Shown: positions 15,307-23,581, counted from the stretch's first letter. The stretch is DNA of 64,000 nucleotides from Corynebacterium afermentans subsp. afermentans (GCF_030408355.1 NZ_CP046606.1:1178001-1242000); one strand, 5' to 3'. Program-made: numbers and translations. Notes: generated by a model not told the origin, from the sequence alone.

Positions 15307-16776
15307 CTAATAGCTGAGTTCCTCGCGCTCGCCGGACCAGGTGGTGTGGAACGTGCCCTCCATGTCCACGCGCTTGTACGTGTGGGCGCCGAAGAAGTCG
15401 CGCTGGCCCTGAATCAGGGCGGCCGGCAGGCGCTTGGTGCGCAGCGAGTCGTAGTAGGACAGCGAGGAAGCGAACACCGGCACAGGCAGGCCCAGCTGGG
15501 TCGCGGCGACGACGACGCGGCGCCAGGAATCCACCAGCCCCTTTTCCAGCTCGCCCTTGAAATACGGGTCCAGCAGCAGCGACGGCAGCTCCGGGTCCTT
15601 TTCGTAGGCATCGGTGATGCGGTCCAGGAACTTCGCGCGGATGATGCAGCCGCCGCGCCAAATACGCGCCAGATCACCCGGCTTGATGTCCCAGTTGTGT
15701 TCCTGGGAGCCGGCGTTGATCTCGTCGAAGCCCTGTGCGTACGCCACCAGCTTGGAGGCGTAGAGCGCGCGTCGTACGTCTTCAATGAACGATTGCTTAT
15801 CGACGCCTACGGTGTCCAACGTCGCCGTCTCACCCGCCGGCAAACCGATTTCCTGGGCCGCTTCGCGCTGCGCAAGGGCAGAAGACAACGCGCGGGCGAA
15901 GACGGCCTCGCCGATGGCCGTGGTGGGCACGCCGAGGTCCAGGGCCTCCTTGACCGTCCAGCGGCCGGTGCCCTTCTGGCCGGCGGCGTCCACGATGATG
16001 TCGATGAACGGCTTGCCGGTGCGCGCGTCCACCTGGCGCAGCACCTCAGCGGTGATTTCGATGAGGTAGGAATCCAGGTCGCCCTTGTTCCACTCCGTGA
16101 AGATGTCGGCGATCTCTGCGGGCTCAAGGCCCGCCGCATAACGCAGTAGGTGGTAGGCCTCTCCGATGACCTGCATGTCGGCGTACTCGATGCCGTTGTG
16201 CACCATTTTGACAAAGTGCCCGGCGCCGTCAGGGCCGATGTGGGTCACGCACGGGGTGCCGTCCACCTTCGCGGAGATGTCCTCCAGCAGCGGCCCGAGG
16301 GTCTCCCAGGACTCCGCCGGACCACCGGGCATGATGGACGGCCCGCGCAGCGCGCCCTCCTCGCCGCCGGAGATGCCAGCGCCGACGAAGTGGCGGCCGG
16401 CAGCGGCGACCTCGCGTTCGCGGCGGATGGTGTCGGTGAACAGGGCATTGCCGCCGTCGATAATGATGTCGCCCTCATCCATCGCCTTCACGAGCTGGGC
16501 GATCACCGCATCCGTGGCGGCGCCGGCCTGAACCATGATCACGGCCTTGCGCGGGCGCTCCAGCGACGCGACAAACTCCTCGATCGTCTCGGCGGGAATA
16601 AAGTCGCCCTCGTGGCCGAACTCGTCGATCACGGCACGGGTCTTTTCCGGGGAGCGGTTGAAAATCGCCACCGTGTGGCCCTTGGAGGCGAAGTTACGGG
16701 CGAGGTTGGAGCCCATCACCGCCATACCGACAACACCGATTTGAGCAAGCTGGTCACCGTTGCGTGTAGCAGTCAT
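15307..16776 (-). CDS. gnd: 6-phosphogluconate dehydrogenase (decarboxylating)
   Basis: A 489-residue enzyme of the oxidative pentose phosphate pathway. It converts 6-phosphogluconate to ribulose 5-phosphate, CO2 and NADPH. Visible features are the Rossmann motif GVVGMAVMGSNLARN, NRSPEKT (the NADP phosphate-binding region), the signature IIDGGNA, the catalytic region GISGGEEGA and KMVHNGIEYADMQ, and GTGRWT. An in-frame upstream extension exists, but MTATRNGDQLAQ matches the family start and a TAGAAT box sits 7 bases before this ATG, so it was chosen. The promoter is divergent from the thioesterase gene. Confidence 0.97.
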   Translation of the reverse strand: MTATRNGDQLAQIGVVGMAVMGSNLARNFASKGHTVAIFNRSPEKTRAVIDEFGHEGDFIPAETIEEFVASLERPRKAVIMVQAGAATDAVIAQLVKAMDEGDIIIDGGNALFTDTIRREREVAAAGRHFVGAGISGGEEGALRGPSIMPGGPAESWETLGPLLEDISAKVDGTPCVTHIGPDGAGHFVKMVHNGIEYADMQVIGEAYHLLRYAAGLEPAEIADIFTEWNKGDLDSYLIEITAEVLRQVDARTGKPFIDIIVDAAGQKGTGRWTVKEALDLGVPTTAIGEAVFARALSSALAQREAAQEIGLPAGETATLDTVGVDKQSFIEDVRRALYASKLVAYAQGFDEINAGSQEHNWDIKPGDLARIWRGGCIIRAKFLDRITDAYEKDPELPSLLLDPYFKGELEKGLVDSWRRVVVAATQLGLPVPVFASSLSYYDSLRTKRLPAALIQGQRDFFGAHTYKRVDMEGTFHTTWSGEREELSY

Positions 16777-16783
16777 ACGCCGG

Positions 16784-16820
16784 ATTCTACGCGGGGTGCA
16801 TCCGCTCGCGCCCGTATGAT
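16784..16820. promoter_or_regulatory. Divergent leaderless promoters of gnd and the thioesterase
   Basis: On the minus strand TAGAAT (16789-16784) precedes the gnd ATG by 7 bases. On the plus strand TATGAT (16815-16820) precedes the thioesterase ATG at 16829 by 8 bases. The whole intergenic region is 52 bases, so the two polymerases would compete. Confidence 0.6.
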
Positions 16821-16828
16821 TGGCCGGC

Positions 16829-17278
16829 ATGGAGATGGAGAAGAATCTGCGCCTGTACCAAGAGGTCATCGAGGTTCCGCTGAGCAGCGAAGAGCTCGAG
16901 TACATCAACTCCGTAGAGTTCGACTTCGCCCAAACCCTCGGGCTGAAGCTGACCTACTGCTCCAAGGACCGCCTGGAAGGCGAACTTGAGGTGGAACAGC
17001 GCCACCTGCAGCCCACCGGCATCGTCAACGGCGGGCTCTACTGCGTGATCGGGGAGACGCTGGCATCTATCGCAGGGGTGGCTGCGAGCGGAAAGCCCGC
17101 GGTGGGGATGAGCAACTACACTGACCTGCTCGGCAGCGTGCGGGGAGGCCAGACGATTCGTGCGGTGGCCGAGCCCGTGCACGTCGGTAAGCGAACGCAT
17201 CTTTGGCGAGTGGAGATGACCGCCGACGGCAAGCTGGCCGCCGTGACCAACCTGAAGCTGATGGTGCTAGAGGTCTAA
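16829..17278 (+). CDS. PaaI-type hotdog thioesterase
   Basis: A 149-residue single hotdog-fold protein. The helix and catalytic region are QRHLQPTGIVNGGLYCVIGETL, where family members usually have HxG..HGG. Here Asn stands where the second His is common (IVNGG), as in many PaaI/menI-like enzymes. It probably hydrolyses aryl- or acyl-CoA esters; the substrate is unknown. The -10 box 8 bases upstream favours this ATG over a TTG nine bases earlier. Its stop abuts that of corA without a spacer. Confidence 0.87.
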   Translation: MEMEKNLRLYQEVIEVPLSSEELEYINSVEFDFAQTLGLKLTYCSKDRLEGELEVEQRHLQPTGIVNGGLYCVIGETLASIAGVAASGKPAVGMSNYTDLLGSVRGGQTIRAVAEPVHVGKRTHLWRVEMTADGKLAAVTNLKLMVLEV

Positions 17279-18349
17279 CTACAGCCAGTTGTTCTTGCGG
17301 AACCACCACCAGATCGCCGTGATCGCCGCGAACATAACCAGCAGCGCGGCCGGGTAGCCGTAGCGCCAACCCAGCTCCGGCATGACTTCGAAGTTCATGC
17401 CGTAGATACCGGCGATCAGCGTCGGCACGGCAGCCATCCCGACCACCGCAGAGATCGTGCGCATGTCCGAGTTCTGCTGCATGGTGATCTTTGCTACCGA
17501 CGCATCAAGAAGCGACGTGAGACGCTCATCGAAGCCGGACAGGCGGTCGCTGACGATAGTGGAGTTGTCCTGCACGTCGCGGAAGTAGGTGCGCAACACC
17601 TTTCGCATGAAGTCCTTGTTGTTGGTCAAGCCATTGCGCAAGGCGGGAGCGAGTGGGTCGATGGCGTGGCGCATCTCCAAAATCTCACGCTTGTAGGTGT
17701 AGATCTTGTCGATGTTGATGTCCCGGCGCGGGGTGAACACCTCGTTTTCCAGCTCGTCCACGTCGTTTTCCAACAGGTCGGTGACCTTGAGGTAGTTGTC
17801 CACCAAGTAGTCCGACACCGCCCAAGCAACAGCCGTGGGGCCGAGCACGGCCAGATCCTCCTCATCCTCGATCTTTGGGGTCAGATCTGGCAGGTGTGCG
17901 CCGTGGCGAATGGTGATGGCGAACTTCTCGCTGACAATCATCTGCACCTCGCCGGTGGAAATGATCTCGCGGGCGTCCGCGACCTCTTCATCGTCGCGGT
18001 AGGACACCGAACGCACGACCATGAATAGCTGCTCGTCGTGGCGCTCGATTTTCGGGCGCTGGTGAGCGTCCACAACGTCGTCGACCACGAGGTCTTCGAT
18101 GTCGAAGATCTCCGCGATCTTTTCCATCTGCTCCGTAGACGGCTCTTTCAGGCTGAGCCACACGAAGGCATTTTCGTAGCGCTCTACAACCTCCAGCGCA
18201 TGCGCCATGCGCACATTGCCAGGCTGGCGCTTGCCGTCCACGAACACGCGGCAGAAGTCGATTTGGCGTTCGAGGGGGACCGGAATGCTGCGCGTGGGGG
18301 GCTGTACCTTCTTTGGACGTTGCCCCGGCATTGGGATACGAGGCGGCAT
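17279..18349 (-). CDS. corA: CorA-family magnesium/cobalt transporter
   Basis: A 356-residue CorA channel. The N-terminal cytoplasmic alpha/beta domain (about 1-240) leads into the long stalk helix. Two C-terminal transmembrane helices follow, with the selectivity motif YGMNFEVMPELGW between them (about 318-330), and the basic end WWWFRKNNWL. It mediates Mg2+ (Co2+, Ni2+) uptake as a pentamer. The first 25 residues are proline/basic-rich. Translation is probably controlled: a hairpin in the leader covers the GGGGG ribosome-binding site next to the ATG, and a long palindrome lies further upstream. Confidence 0.94.
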   Translation of the reverse strand: MPPRIPMPGQRPKKVQPPTRSIPVPLERQIDFCRVFVDGKRQPGNVRMAHALEVVERYENAFVWLSLKEPSTEQMEKIAEIFDIEDLVVDDVVDAHQRPKIERHDEQLFMVVRSVSYRDDEEVADAREIISTGEVQMIVSEKFAITIRHGAHLPDLTPKIEDEEDLAVLGPTAVAWAVSDYLVDNYLKVTDLLENDVDELENEVFTPRRDINIDKIYTYKREILEMRHAIDPLAPALRNGLTNNKDFMRKVLRTYFRDVQDNSTIVSDRLSGFDERLTSLLDASVAKITMQQNSDMRTISAVVGMAAVPTLIAGIYGMNFEVMPELGWRYGYPAALLVMFAAITAIWWWFRKNNWL

Positions 18350-18350
18350 A

Positions 18351-18396
18351 GCTTCAAGCCCCCTTTCACTGGTACGAGGGGCTCGAGGCTTGAAGC
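18351..18396 (-). promoter_or_regulatory. corA leader hairpin sequestering the ribosome-binding site
   Basis: In the transcript GCTTCAAGCC (18396-18387) pairs perfectly with GGCTTGAAGC (18360-18351), and CCCC of the 5' arm can add pairs with GGGG. The GGGGG that would serve as Shine-Dalgarno lies in the 3' arm, and the stem ends one base before the AUG. This looks like a translation-repressing structure that could answer to Mg2+, temperature or a protein; the trigger is unknown. Confidence 0.6.
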
Positions 18397-18459
18397 GTTC
18401 GCCCCTGTGCGGCGGGAGAGCGCGCTGCGGGGCGCGCCGGTCAACTTAGGTGATATTAC

Positions 18460-18540
18460 GCGCTAACGGGCGGTTGTCTAACGGGGGTGCAAAACTGCAC
18501 AACCCCGTTTCCGACAACCGCCCTTAATGCGAGTTAGCGC
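18460..18540. repeat. 81-bp segmented palindrome between pflA and corA
   Basis: Nested inverted repeats share one centre. The outer pair is GCGCTAAC (18460-18467) with GTTAGCGC (18533-18540); then GGGCGGTTGTC with GACAACCGCCC; then AACGGGG with CCCCGTT; the inner pair is GTGCA with TGCAC around a short loop. It could terminate pflA transcription, but there is no U-run. It could also extrude as a cruciform or bind a protein. Confidence 0.75.
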
Positions 18541-18555
18541 CAGGTAAGAACCTCG

Positions 18556-19431
18556 CTAGAACACGTTCAGACCGCGACTGCGGAAGATCTCGCGGACGTG
18601 TTCCACGGACTCCGGCGACGGAGGAGAGACCCCCTTGAGCTCGTAGTCCATGCCAATGCGGTTCCATTTGTCCTCGCCCATGTTGTGGAAGGGGAGGACC
18701 TCAACGCGCTCCACGGTGCCCTTCCAGCGTGCGACAATGTCGGCCACGGCCTGCACATTGTCCTCGCTGTCCGTCAGGCCGGGCACAAGCACGAAGCGGA
18801 TCCACACCGATTTGCCCTTTTCGTGCAGCCGGTCGCCGAAGTCGATCGTCGGCTGCAGCTGGCGCGCGGTGACATTCTCGTACGTATCGGGCAGACCCGA
18901 CTTCACGTCCAGCAGGAACAGATCGATGTTGTCCAGGTCCTCGTCCGTCAGGCGGGAGCCGAGGAATCCGGAGGTGTCGATCGTGGTGTGCACACCAGCG
19001 TCGTGGACTGCCTTGAGCAGGCGACGAGTGAACGCGATCTGGAATAGCGGCTCACCGCCGGAGAGGGTCAGTCCGCCACCAGAGGCGTTGAACACCGGCT
19101 TGTAGCGAAGCACGCGGCGCACGACATCGTCGATTTGCTCGAGCGTGCCGTCCTTCATTTCCATCGTGTCCGGGTTGTGGCAGTACTTGCACCGCAGCGG
19201 GCAACCGGACAAGAAGATGGTCATCCGGGTGCCGGGGCCGTCGACAGCTGTGACCAGCTCCCACGAGTGGATAAGACCAATCTCGCCTGTGCGGCGGGCC
19301 TCAAACAGCTCGGGGCGGGTGATCTCAAGGTCGTCGGTGGACAGTCCGCCTAAACCGGCAGCGACGCCGCGCACGCGCTCGCCCTGTTCGGGCGCAAGCG
19401 TGACGACGCCGCTAGTTCCGTCCTGCGCCAT
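18556..19431 (-). CDS. pflA: Pyruvate formate-lyase activating enzyme
   Basis: A 291-residue radical SAM enzyme that installs the glycyl radical on pyruvate formate-lyase. The cluster motif CPLRCKYCH (CxxxCxxC) is at about residues 77-85, after GTRMTIFLSG. The SAM-binding GGE motif follows (LTLSGGEPLF), and the C-terminus has EVLPFHNMGEDKW. About 45 residues precede the domain and are longer than in E. coli PflA (246 aa). It is last in the pflB-glycyl subunit-pflA operon, 3 bases after the small gene, so all three are cotranscribed. Confidence 0.95.
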   Translation of the reverse strand: MAQDGTSGVVTLAPEQGERVRGVAAGLGGLSTDDLEITRPELFEARRTGEIGLIHSWELVTAVDGPGTRMTIFLSGCPLRCKYCHNPDTMEMKDGTLEQIDDVVRRVLRYKPVFNASGGGLTLSGGEPLFQIAFTRRLLKAVHDAGVHTTIDTSGFLGSRLTDEDLDNIDLFLLDVKSGLPDTYENVTARQLQPTIDFGDRLHEKGKSVWIRFVLVPGLTDSEDNVQAVADIVARWKGTVERVEVLPFHNMGEDKWNRIGMDYELKGVSPPSPESVEHVREIFRSRGLNVF

Positions 19432-19434
19432 ATG

Positions 19435-19686
19435 TTAAGCGCCCTGGTGGAAGGTACGGGAGATGACGTCGCGCTGCTGCTCCTTCGTCAGCTTGACGAA
19501 GTTGACGGCGTAGCCGGAGACACGAACGGTGAGGTTCGGGTAGTTCTCCGGGTGCTCCATAGCGTCCTCCAGCGTGGACTCGTCCAGCACGTTGATGTTG
19601 GCGTGGTACAGGCCGGAGTCCATGTTGTTAGCGGAGCGGGAAGCCTTCATGGAAGCGAGGCGCTCGTCGAAAGTAGGGGTGGTCAT
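19435..19686 (-). CDS. Separate glycyl-radical subunit of pyruvate formate-lyase (GrcA/YfiD-like)
   Basis: An 83-residue protein equivalent to the last 60 residues of E. coli PflB. It shows [20 protein letters not shown] and then the radical site RVSGYAVNF with Gly58, followed by [15 protein letters not shown]. coli has a similar spare part, GrcA (YfiD), that rescues oxygen-cleaved PflB, but E. coli PflB also keeps its own glycyl domain. Here the upstream pflB lacks that domain, so this protein should be an obligatory subunit rather than a repair part. It has its own ATG and Shine-Dalgarno (GAAGGAG), so it is not a frameshift remnant. Confidence 0.92.
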   Translation of the reverse strand: MTTPTFDERLASMKASRSANNMDSGLYHANINVLDESTLEDAMEHPENYPNLTVRVSGYAVNFVKLTKEQQRDVISRTFHQGA

Positions 19687-19731
19687 GATGTTTTCTCCTT
19701 CAGAGTGAAAAGGTGGATGGGGAAGTCTGAG

Positions 19732-21849
19732 TTAGGCGGGGTTGATGACCGTGTCGGCGTTGTCCATGATGAAGCCGGCGTCCAAGACACCGACCAGGTT
19801 GGTCACCTGCTCGTCCTTGTTTCGGCCCAGGCCCGACGGGGTGATGGTGTTGGTCAGCGAGATACCGTCCAGCGCATCGTTGTAGTCGAGCTTGCCCACG
19901 GAGAGCATGGACGCGACCATGCCGTGGTTGTCCGCGCCGTTCTCCGGGTTAGCGCCCGGTGCGAACGGGGTACCAGCCTTGTGGCCGGAGGGGAACGAAC
20001 CGGTTGCCTTGCCGTAGACCACGTTGGAGGTAATCGTCAGCACCGACTGGGTCGGGATGGCGTCGCGGTACAGCGGGATCGCCTTGATCTTCTGCATCAC
20101 CGTGTGCACCACCGTGGCCGCGATGTCGTCCGCGCGGTCGTCGTCGTTGCCGTAGAACGGGAACTCGCCCTCGGTGACGTAGTCGACGATCAGGCCGGTC
20201 TCGTCGCGGACCGGGGTGACCTTCGCGTACTTAATAGCCGACAGGGAGTCCGCCACGATGGACAGGCCGGCAATACCGCAGCCCATGGTGCGAACGATAT
20301 CGGAGTCGTGCAGCGCCAACTCGATGGACTCGTAGGCGTAGCGGTCGTGGCAGTAGTGGATGATGTTCAGGGCCTCGACGTAGGTGCCGACAACCCAGTC
20401 AAGCATCTCCTCGTACTTCTGCCAGACCTCGTCGAAGTCCAGCGGACCGTCGCCCTGAATCGGGGTGTGGTCGCCGTCGGTGACCTGCTTGCCGGTGACT
20501 TCGTCGCGGCCGCCGTTCATGGCGTACAGCAGAGCCTTCGCGGCATTGACACGGGCGCCGAAGAACTGCATCTGCTTGCCCACCTGCATCGGGGACACGC
20601 AGCAGGCGATGGCGGCATCGTCGCCCCACTTGTCGCGGATCTGCTTGTCGGACTCGTACTGCAGCGACGAGGTCTCGATGGAGATCGCGGCGCAGAATTC
20701 CTTGTAGCCCTCCGGAAGCGCCGGGTCCCAGAAGATGGTGATGTTCGGCTCCGGAGCCGGACCTAGGTTGCGCAGCGTCTGCAGTAGACGGAACGCGGTC
20801 TTGGTCACCTGGTGGCGGCCGTCCTCGGAGAAGCCGGCATCAGTCCAGGTTGCCCAGTACGGGTCGCCGGAGAAGATCTGGTCGTAGGCCTCGGTGCGCA
20901 GGAAGCGGACGATGCGCAGCTTGATCACCAGTGCGTCGATGATCTCCTGAGCCTCGACCTCGGTCAGGGTGCCGTTGGCCAAGTCGCGCTCGAAGTACGC
21001 ATCCAGGAAGGGGGAGAGGCGACCAATGGACATGGCGGCGCCGTCCTGGCTCTTCACGGAGGCGAGGTAGCCGAAGTAGGTCCACTGCACGGCTTCCTTG
21101 GCGTTGGTTGCCGGGCCGGAGATGTCGAAGCCGTAGTCCTCAGCCATCTTCTTCAGCTTCTTCAGCGCCTTGATCTGCTCGGCGTGCTCCTCACGGTAGC
21201 GAGCCCAGTGCTCGGAGAAGCCCTTCTCCAAGGAAGCGTCCTTCGCCTGCTGCTTCTCCTCGATGAGGAAATCCACACCGTAGAGAGCCACACGGCGGTA
21301 GTCACCGATGATGCGGCCACGGCCGTAAGCATCCGGCAGGCCCGTCACGATGTGGGAGGAGCGCGCCGCGCGGATGCGCGGGGTGTAGATGTCAAAGACG
21401 GCGTCGTTGTGGGTCTTGCGGTACTGCGTGAAGATCTTCTTCACGTCCGGGTTGACCTCTTTGCCGGCCTCCTTGATGGCCTGCTCAACCATGCGCCAGC
21501 CACCGTTCGGCATCATTGCGCGCTTGGTCGGAGTGTCCGTCTGCAGACCAACAACGACGTCGTCGTCCTCCGAGATGTATCCCGGCTTGAAGGCGTCGAT
21601 GTCGGCGGGTGTTTCCGTGTCCACGTCGTAGACACGGCGCTCACGCTCGACGGCGAGGTAGTTCTTGTCCAGGTAGTCCCAGAGGCGCAAGGTCTTTTCC
21701 GTGGCACCTTCAAGGAACGATGCATCCCCGTCGTACGGGGTGTAGTTGCGCTGGACGAAATCGCGGACGTCGATGCGTTCCATCCACGGGCCTGGCTTGA
21801 AGCCGTCCCACGCGCGGTTTTCAATTTGCGGCTCTGTCGAAACAGTCAC
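19732..21849 (-). CDS. pflB: Pyruvate formate-lyase catalytic subunit lacking the glycyl-radical domain
   Basis: A 705-residue formate C-acetyltransferase (pyruvate + CoA to acetyl-CoA + formate) that aligns with E. coli PflB from near its start (VRDFVQRNYTPYDGDASFL) to about residue 700. The catalytic cysteine pair is intact (IACCVSP, Cys416-Cys417), as is QSVLTITSNVVYGK. The chain ends after NLVGVLDAGF and DTVINPA, exactly where the glycyl-radical domain would begin; that domain is the next gene. The start chosen is GTG (VTVSTEPQ), 10 bases after AAGGA. A longer in-frame extension exists but has no homology. Confidence 0.95.
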   Translation of the reverse strand: MTVSTEPQIENRAWDGFKPGPWMERIDVRDFVQRNYTPYDGDASFLEGATEKTLRLWDYLDKNYLAVERERRVYDVDTETPADIDAFKPGYISEDDDVVVGLQTDTPTKRAMMPNGGWRMVEQAIKEAGKEVNPDVKKIFTQYRKTHNDAVFDIYTPRIRAARSSHIVTGLPDAYGRGRIIGDYRRVALYGVDFLIEEKQQAKDASLEKGFSEHWARYREEHAEQIKALKKLKKMAEDYGFDISGPATNAKEAVQWTYFGYLASVKSQDGAAMSIGRLSPFLDAYFERDLANGTLTEVEAQEIIDALVIKLRIVRFLRTEAYDQIFSGDPYWATWTDAGFSEDGRHQVTKTAFRLLQTLRNLGPAPEPNITIFWDPALPEGYKEFCAAISIETSSLQYESDKQIRDKWGDDAAIACCVSPMQVGKQMQFFGARVNAAKALLYAMNGGRDEVTGKQVTDGDHTPIQGDGPLDFDEVWQKYEEMLDWVVGTYVEALNIIHYCHDRYAYESIELALHDSDIVRTMGCGIAGLSIVADSLSAIKYAKVTPVRDETGLIVDYVTEGEFPFYGNDDDRADDIAATVVHTVMQKIKAIPLYRDAIPTQSVLTITSNVVYGKATGSFPSGHKAGTPFAPGANPENGADNHGMVASMLSVGKLDYNDALDGISLTNTITPSGLGRNKDEQVTNLVGVLDAGFIMDNADTVINPA

Positions 21850-21987
21850 AGTTGCACAGTCCTTCTTTAGAGCATTTGAGGATCTCGCGGCTGCGCTTGC
21901 CCATTTACTTACCCATGTACTTTCAAAGCGCGGGCCGCTCAAGAACCATTGTAAGCGATGATTCAGGGCTAATGGTAATACGATTGT

Positions 21988-22003
21988 TGTGACATTGTGC
22001 ACA
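21988..22003. promoter_or_regulatory. CRP/GlxR-like operator upstream of pflB
   Basis: TGTGACATTGTGCACA matches TGTGA-N6-TCACA, the GlxR (CRP homologue) consensus of corynebacteria, at all but one position. It lies about 140 bases upstream of the pflB start, where cAMP-GlxR control of fermentation genes would make sense. Binding is inferred. Confidence 0.5.
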
Positions 22004-22031
22004 ACTGTCGTGGGTGAAAATGGCATGAAAG

Positions 22032-22071
22032 AACCGGCCCAAGGCCTGTGGAGATAGGCTCTGGGCCGGTT
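22032..22071 (-). terminator. Terminator after ndh
   Basis: A perfect 10-bp stem AACCGGCCCA/TGGGCCGGTT with a 20-base loop. Read on the minus strand it is followed by CTTTC. It lies 40 bases beyond the ndh stop. Confidence 0.75.
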
Positions 22072-22110
22072 TGGATCGTCGTCGGCGAAACGCCAGGGGA
22101 GGACGAAGGG

Positions 22111-23448
22111 TTACTTCTCGTTGTCCAGCTCAGGTCCCTCGAGCTGCCCCTCGGTCACCGCCAGGTTGTGGCGGGTGCGCGAGAACGCGTTGATGGTCCA
22201 CTCGGTGGCGGCCACAAGACGGTTGCGGGTGCCAGTGAGGAAGGACAGGTGCACGCCCAGCCACATCAGCCAGCCGATGAAGCCGGTGATTTCCACCTTG
22301 CCCATCTTCACAACCGCGTTGAAGCGGTTGATGATGGCCATAGAGCCCTTGTCGAAGTACTCGAACGGGTCGCGGTTTTCCGGAGCGACGTCGTGTTCGA
22401 CCTGCTCCTTGATGATCTTGCCCACGTAAGCACCGGACTGGATAGCTACCTGCGCAACGCCCGGGAGGCGGTCGCGGTTCATCATGTCGCCGACGATGAA
22501 CAGGTTCGGCTCGTCGCCCACGGACAGGTCGGCGTTGACCGCAACCTTGCCGGCGCGGTCGGCCTCGACACCGAGCTGATCGGCAATCTGCTTGCCCAGC
22601 GGGGAAGCGGCAACACCGGCGGACCAAATCTTGGTCGGGGTGCTGATGGTGGTCTCCTGCTCGGTCTTCATGTCCTTGTAGGTCACGGAATCCGCGTCCA
22701 CGTTGGTCACCATCGCGTTGAGGATGACGGTCACGCCCGCCTTCTCCAGCTCGCGCTGCGCCTTCTTGCCCAGGCGCTTGCCAAACGGTGGCAGGACCTG
22801 TGGCGCGCCGTCCAGCAGGTAGATCTTGGACTGCTCGGTGCTAAAGGAGTAGCGGCCGGAGGTGAATGCGCGGTGCGCCATCTCGGCCACCTGGCCGGCC
22901 AGCTCCACACCGGTCGGGCCTGCGCCGACGATGACGAAGGTCAGCTCACGCTCGCGCTCTTCCGGCGTTTGCGCCAGCTCAGCGCGCTCGAAGGCTGCGA
23001 TGAGGCGGGCGCGGATCTCAAACGCGTGGTCCAACGTCTTCAGACCCGGAGCGAACTGCGCAAAGTGGTCGTTGCCAAAGTACGACTGGCCAGCACCGGC
23101 GGCGACGATGAGCGAGTCGTAGGAGAAGGTGGTCTCCTTGTCGCCCTCGACGGAGGTGACGGTCTTCGCCGGAACATCGACGGTCTCCACGGTGCCGCGA
23201 ACAACGCGGACGTTCTGTTGACTGCCGAACATCTGGCGCACATCGCCGGTGATTTCGCCGGAGGACATCAGGCCGGTTGCCACCTGGTAAAGCAGCGGCG
23301 GGAAGAGGTGGTGGTTGGTGTTGTTGATCAGCGTGATGTCGACATCTGCGTCTGCGAGTTCTTTCGCCGCATTCACGCCGCCAAAACCTGCGCCCACGAT
23401 GACAACGTGGTGGCGACTACCTTCGGGGCGGTACACCTGAGAGGCCAT
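22111..23448 (-). CDS. ndh: Type II NADH dehydrogenase (non-proton-pumping)
   Basis: A 445-residue flavoprotein that passes electrons from NADH to menaquinone at the inner face of the membrane. It has two dinucleotide folds: FAD at the N-terminus (VIVGAGFGGVNAAKELADAD) and NADH in the middle (FVIVGAGPTGVELAGQVAEM). The second FAD contact is FIVGDMMNRDRLPGVAQVAIQSG, near the family's AQxAxQ quinone-site motif. A C-terminal hydrophobic stretch (GFIGWLMWLGVHLSFL) gives membrane attachment. The Shine-Dalgarno is CGAGGAG. It lies divergent from ufaA, as in C. glutamicum. Confidence 0.95.
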   Translation of the reverse strand: MASQVYRPEGSRHHVVIVGAGFGGVNAAKELADADVDITLINNTNHHLFPPLLYQVATGLMSSGEITGDVRQMFGSQQNVRVVRGTVETVDVPAKTVTSVEGDKETTFSYDSLIVAAGAGQSYFGNDHFAQFAPGLKTLDHAFEIRARLIAAFERAELAQTPEERERELTFVIVGAGPTGVELAGQVAEMAHRAFTSGRYSFSTEQSKIYLLDGAPQVLPPFGKRLGKKAQRELEKAGVTVILNAMVTNVDADSVTYKDMKTEQETTISTPTKIWSAGVAASPLGKQIADQLGVEADRAGKVAVNADLSVGDEPNLFIVGDMMNRDRLPGVAQVAIQSGAYVGKIIKEQVEHDVAPENRDPFEYFDKGSMAIINRFNAVVKMGKVEITGFIGWLMWLGVHLSFLTGTRNRLVAATEWTINAFSRTRHNLAVTEGQLEGPELDNEK

Positions 23449-23568
23449 GAGTGATATCTCCTCGGGATAATGACGTTATTGATGGAACGGCATACATAGT
23501 ACGCGCCCGCCGATAAACTGCGCGGGCAGGCTCCGCCGTGGCACCTCATATCTCAGCGCTGCGCGCAC

Positions 23569-23574
23569 TAGCAT
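23569..23574 (+). promoter_or_regulatory. -10 box of leaderless ufaA transcript
   Basis: TAGCAT, 7 bases before the ufaA ATG. Confidence 0.45.
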
Positions 23575-23581
23575 TCGAGGA

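Noticed and set aside
16777..16908. Upstream in-frame extension of gnd
   Set aside because: It would run into the divergent thioesterase gene and lies upstream of a TAGAAT box positioned for the chosen ATG.
19687..19731. A simple frameshift or sequencing error splitting pflB
   Set aside because: The downstream gene has its own ATG, Shine-Dalgarno and a ~24-residue new N-terminus, and 45 noncoding bases separate the two frames.
19432..20766. 444-codon open frame opposite the pfl genes
   Set aside because: It has the antisense pattern of valine/glycine-rich low-information sequence, while the minus strand is unmistakably pyruvate formate-lyase.
21850..22026. 59-codon N-terminal extension of pflB
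   Set aside because: It has no similarity to PflB, and a good Shine-Dalgarno precedes the GTG at 21849.
22048..23454. 468-codon open frame opposite ndh
   Set aside because: Antisense shadow; ndh on the minus strand has both dinucleotide-binding motifs.
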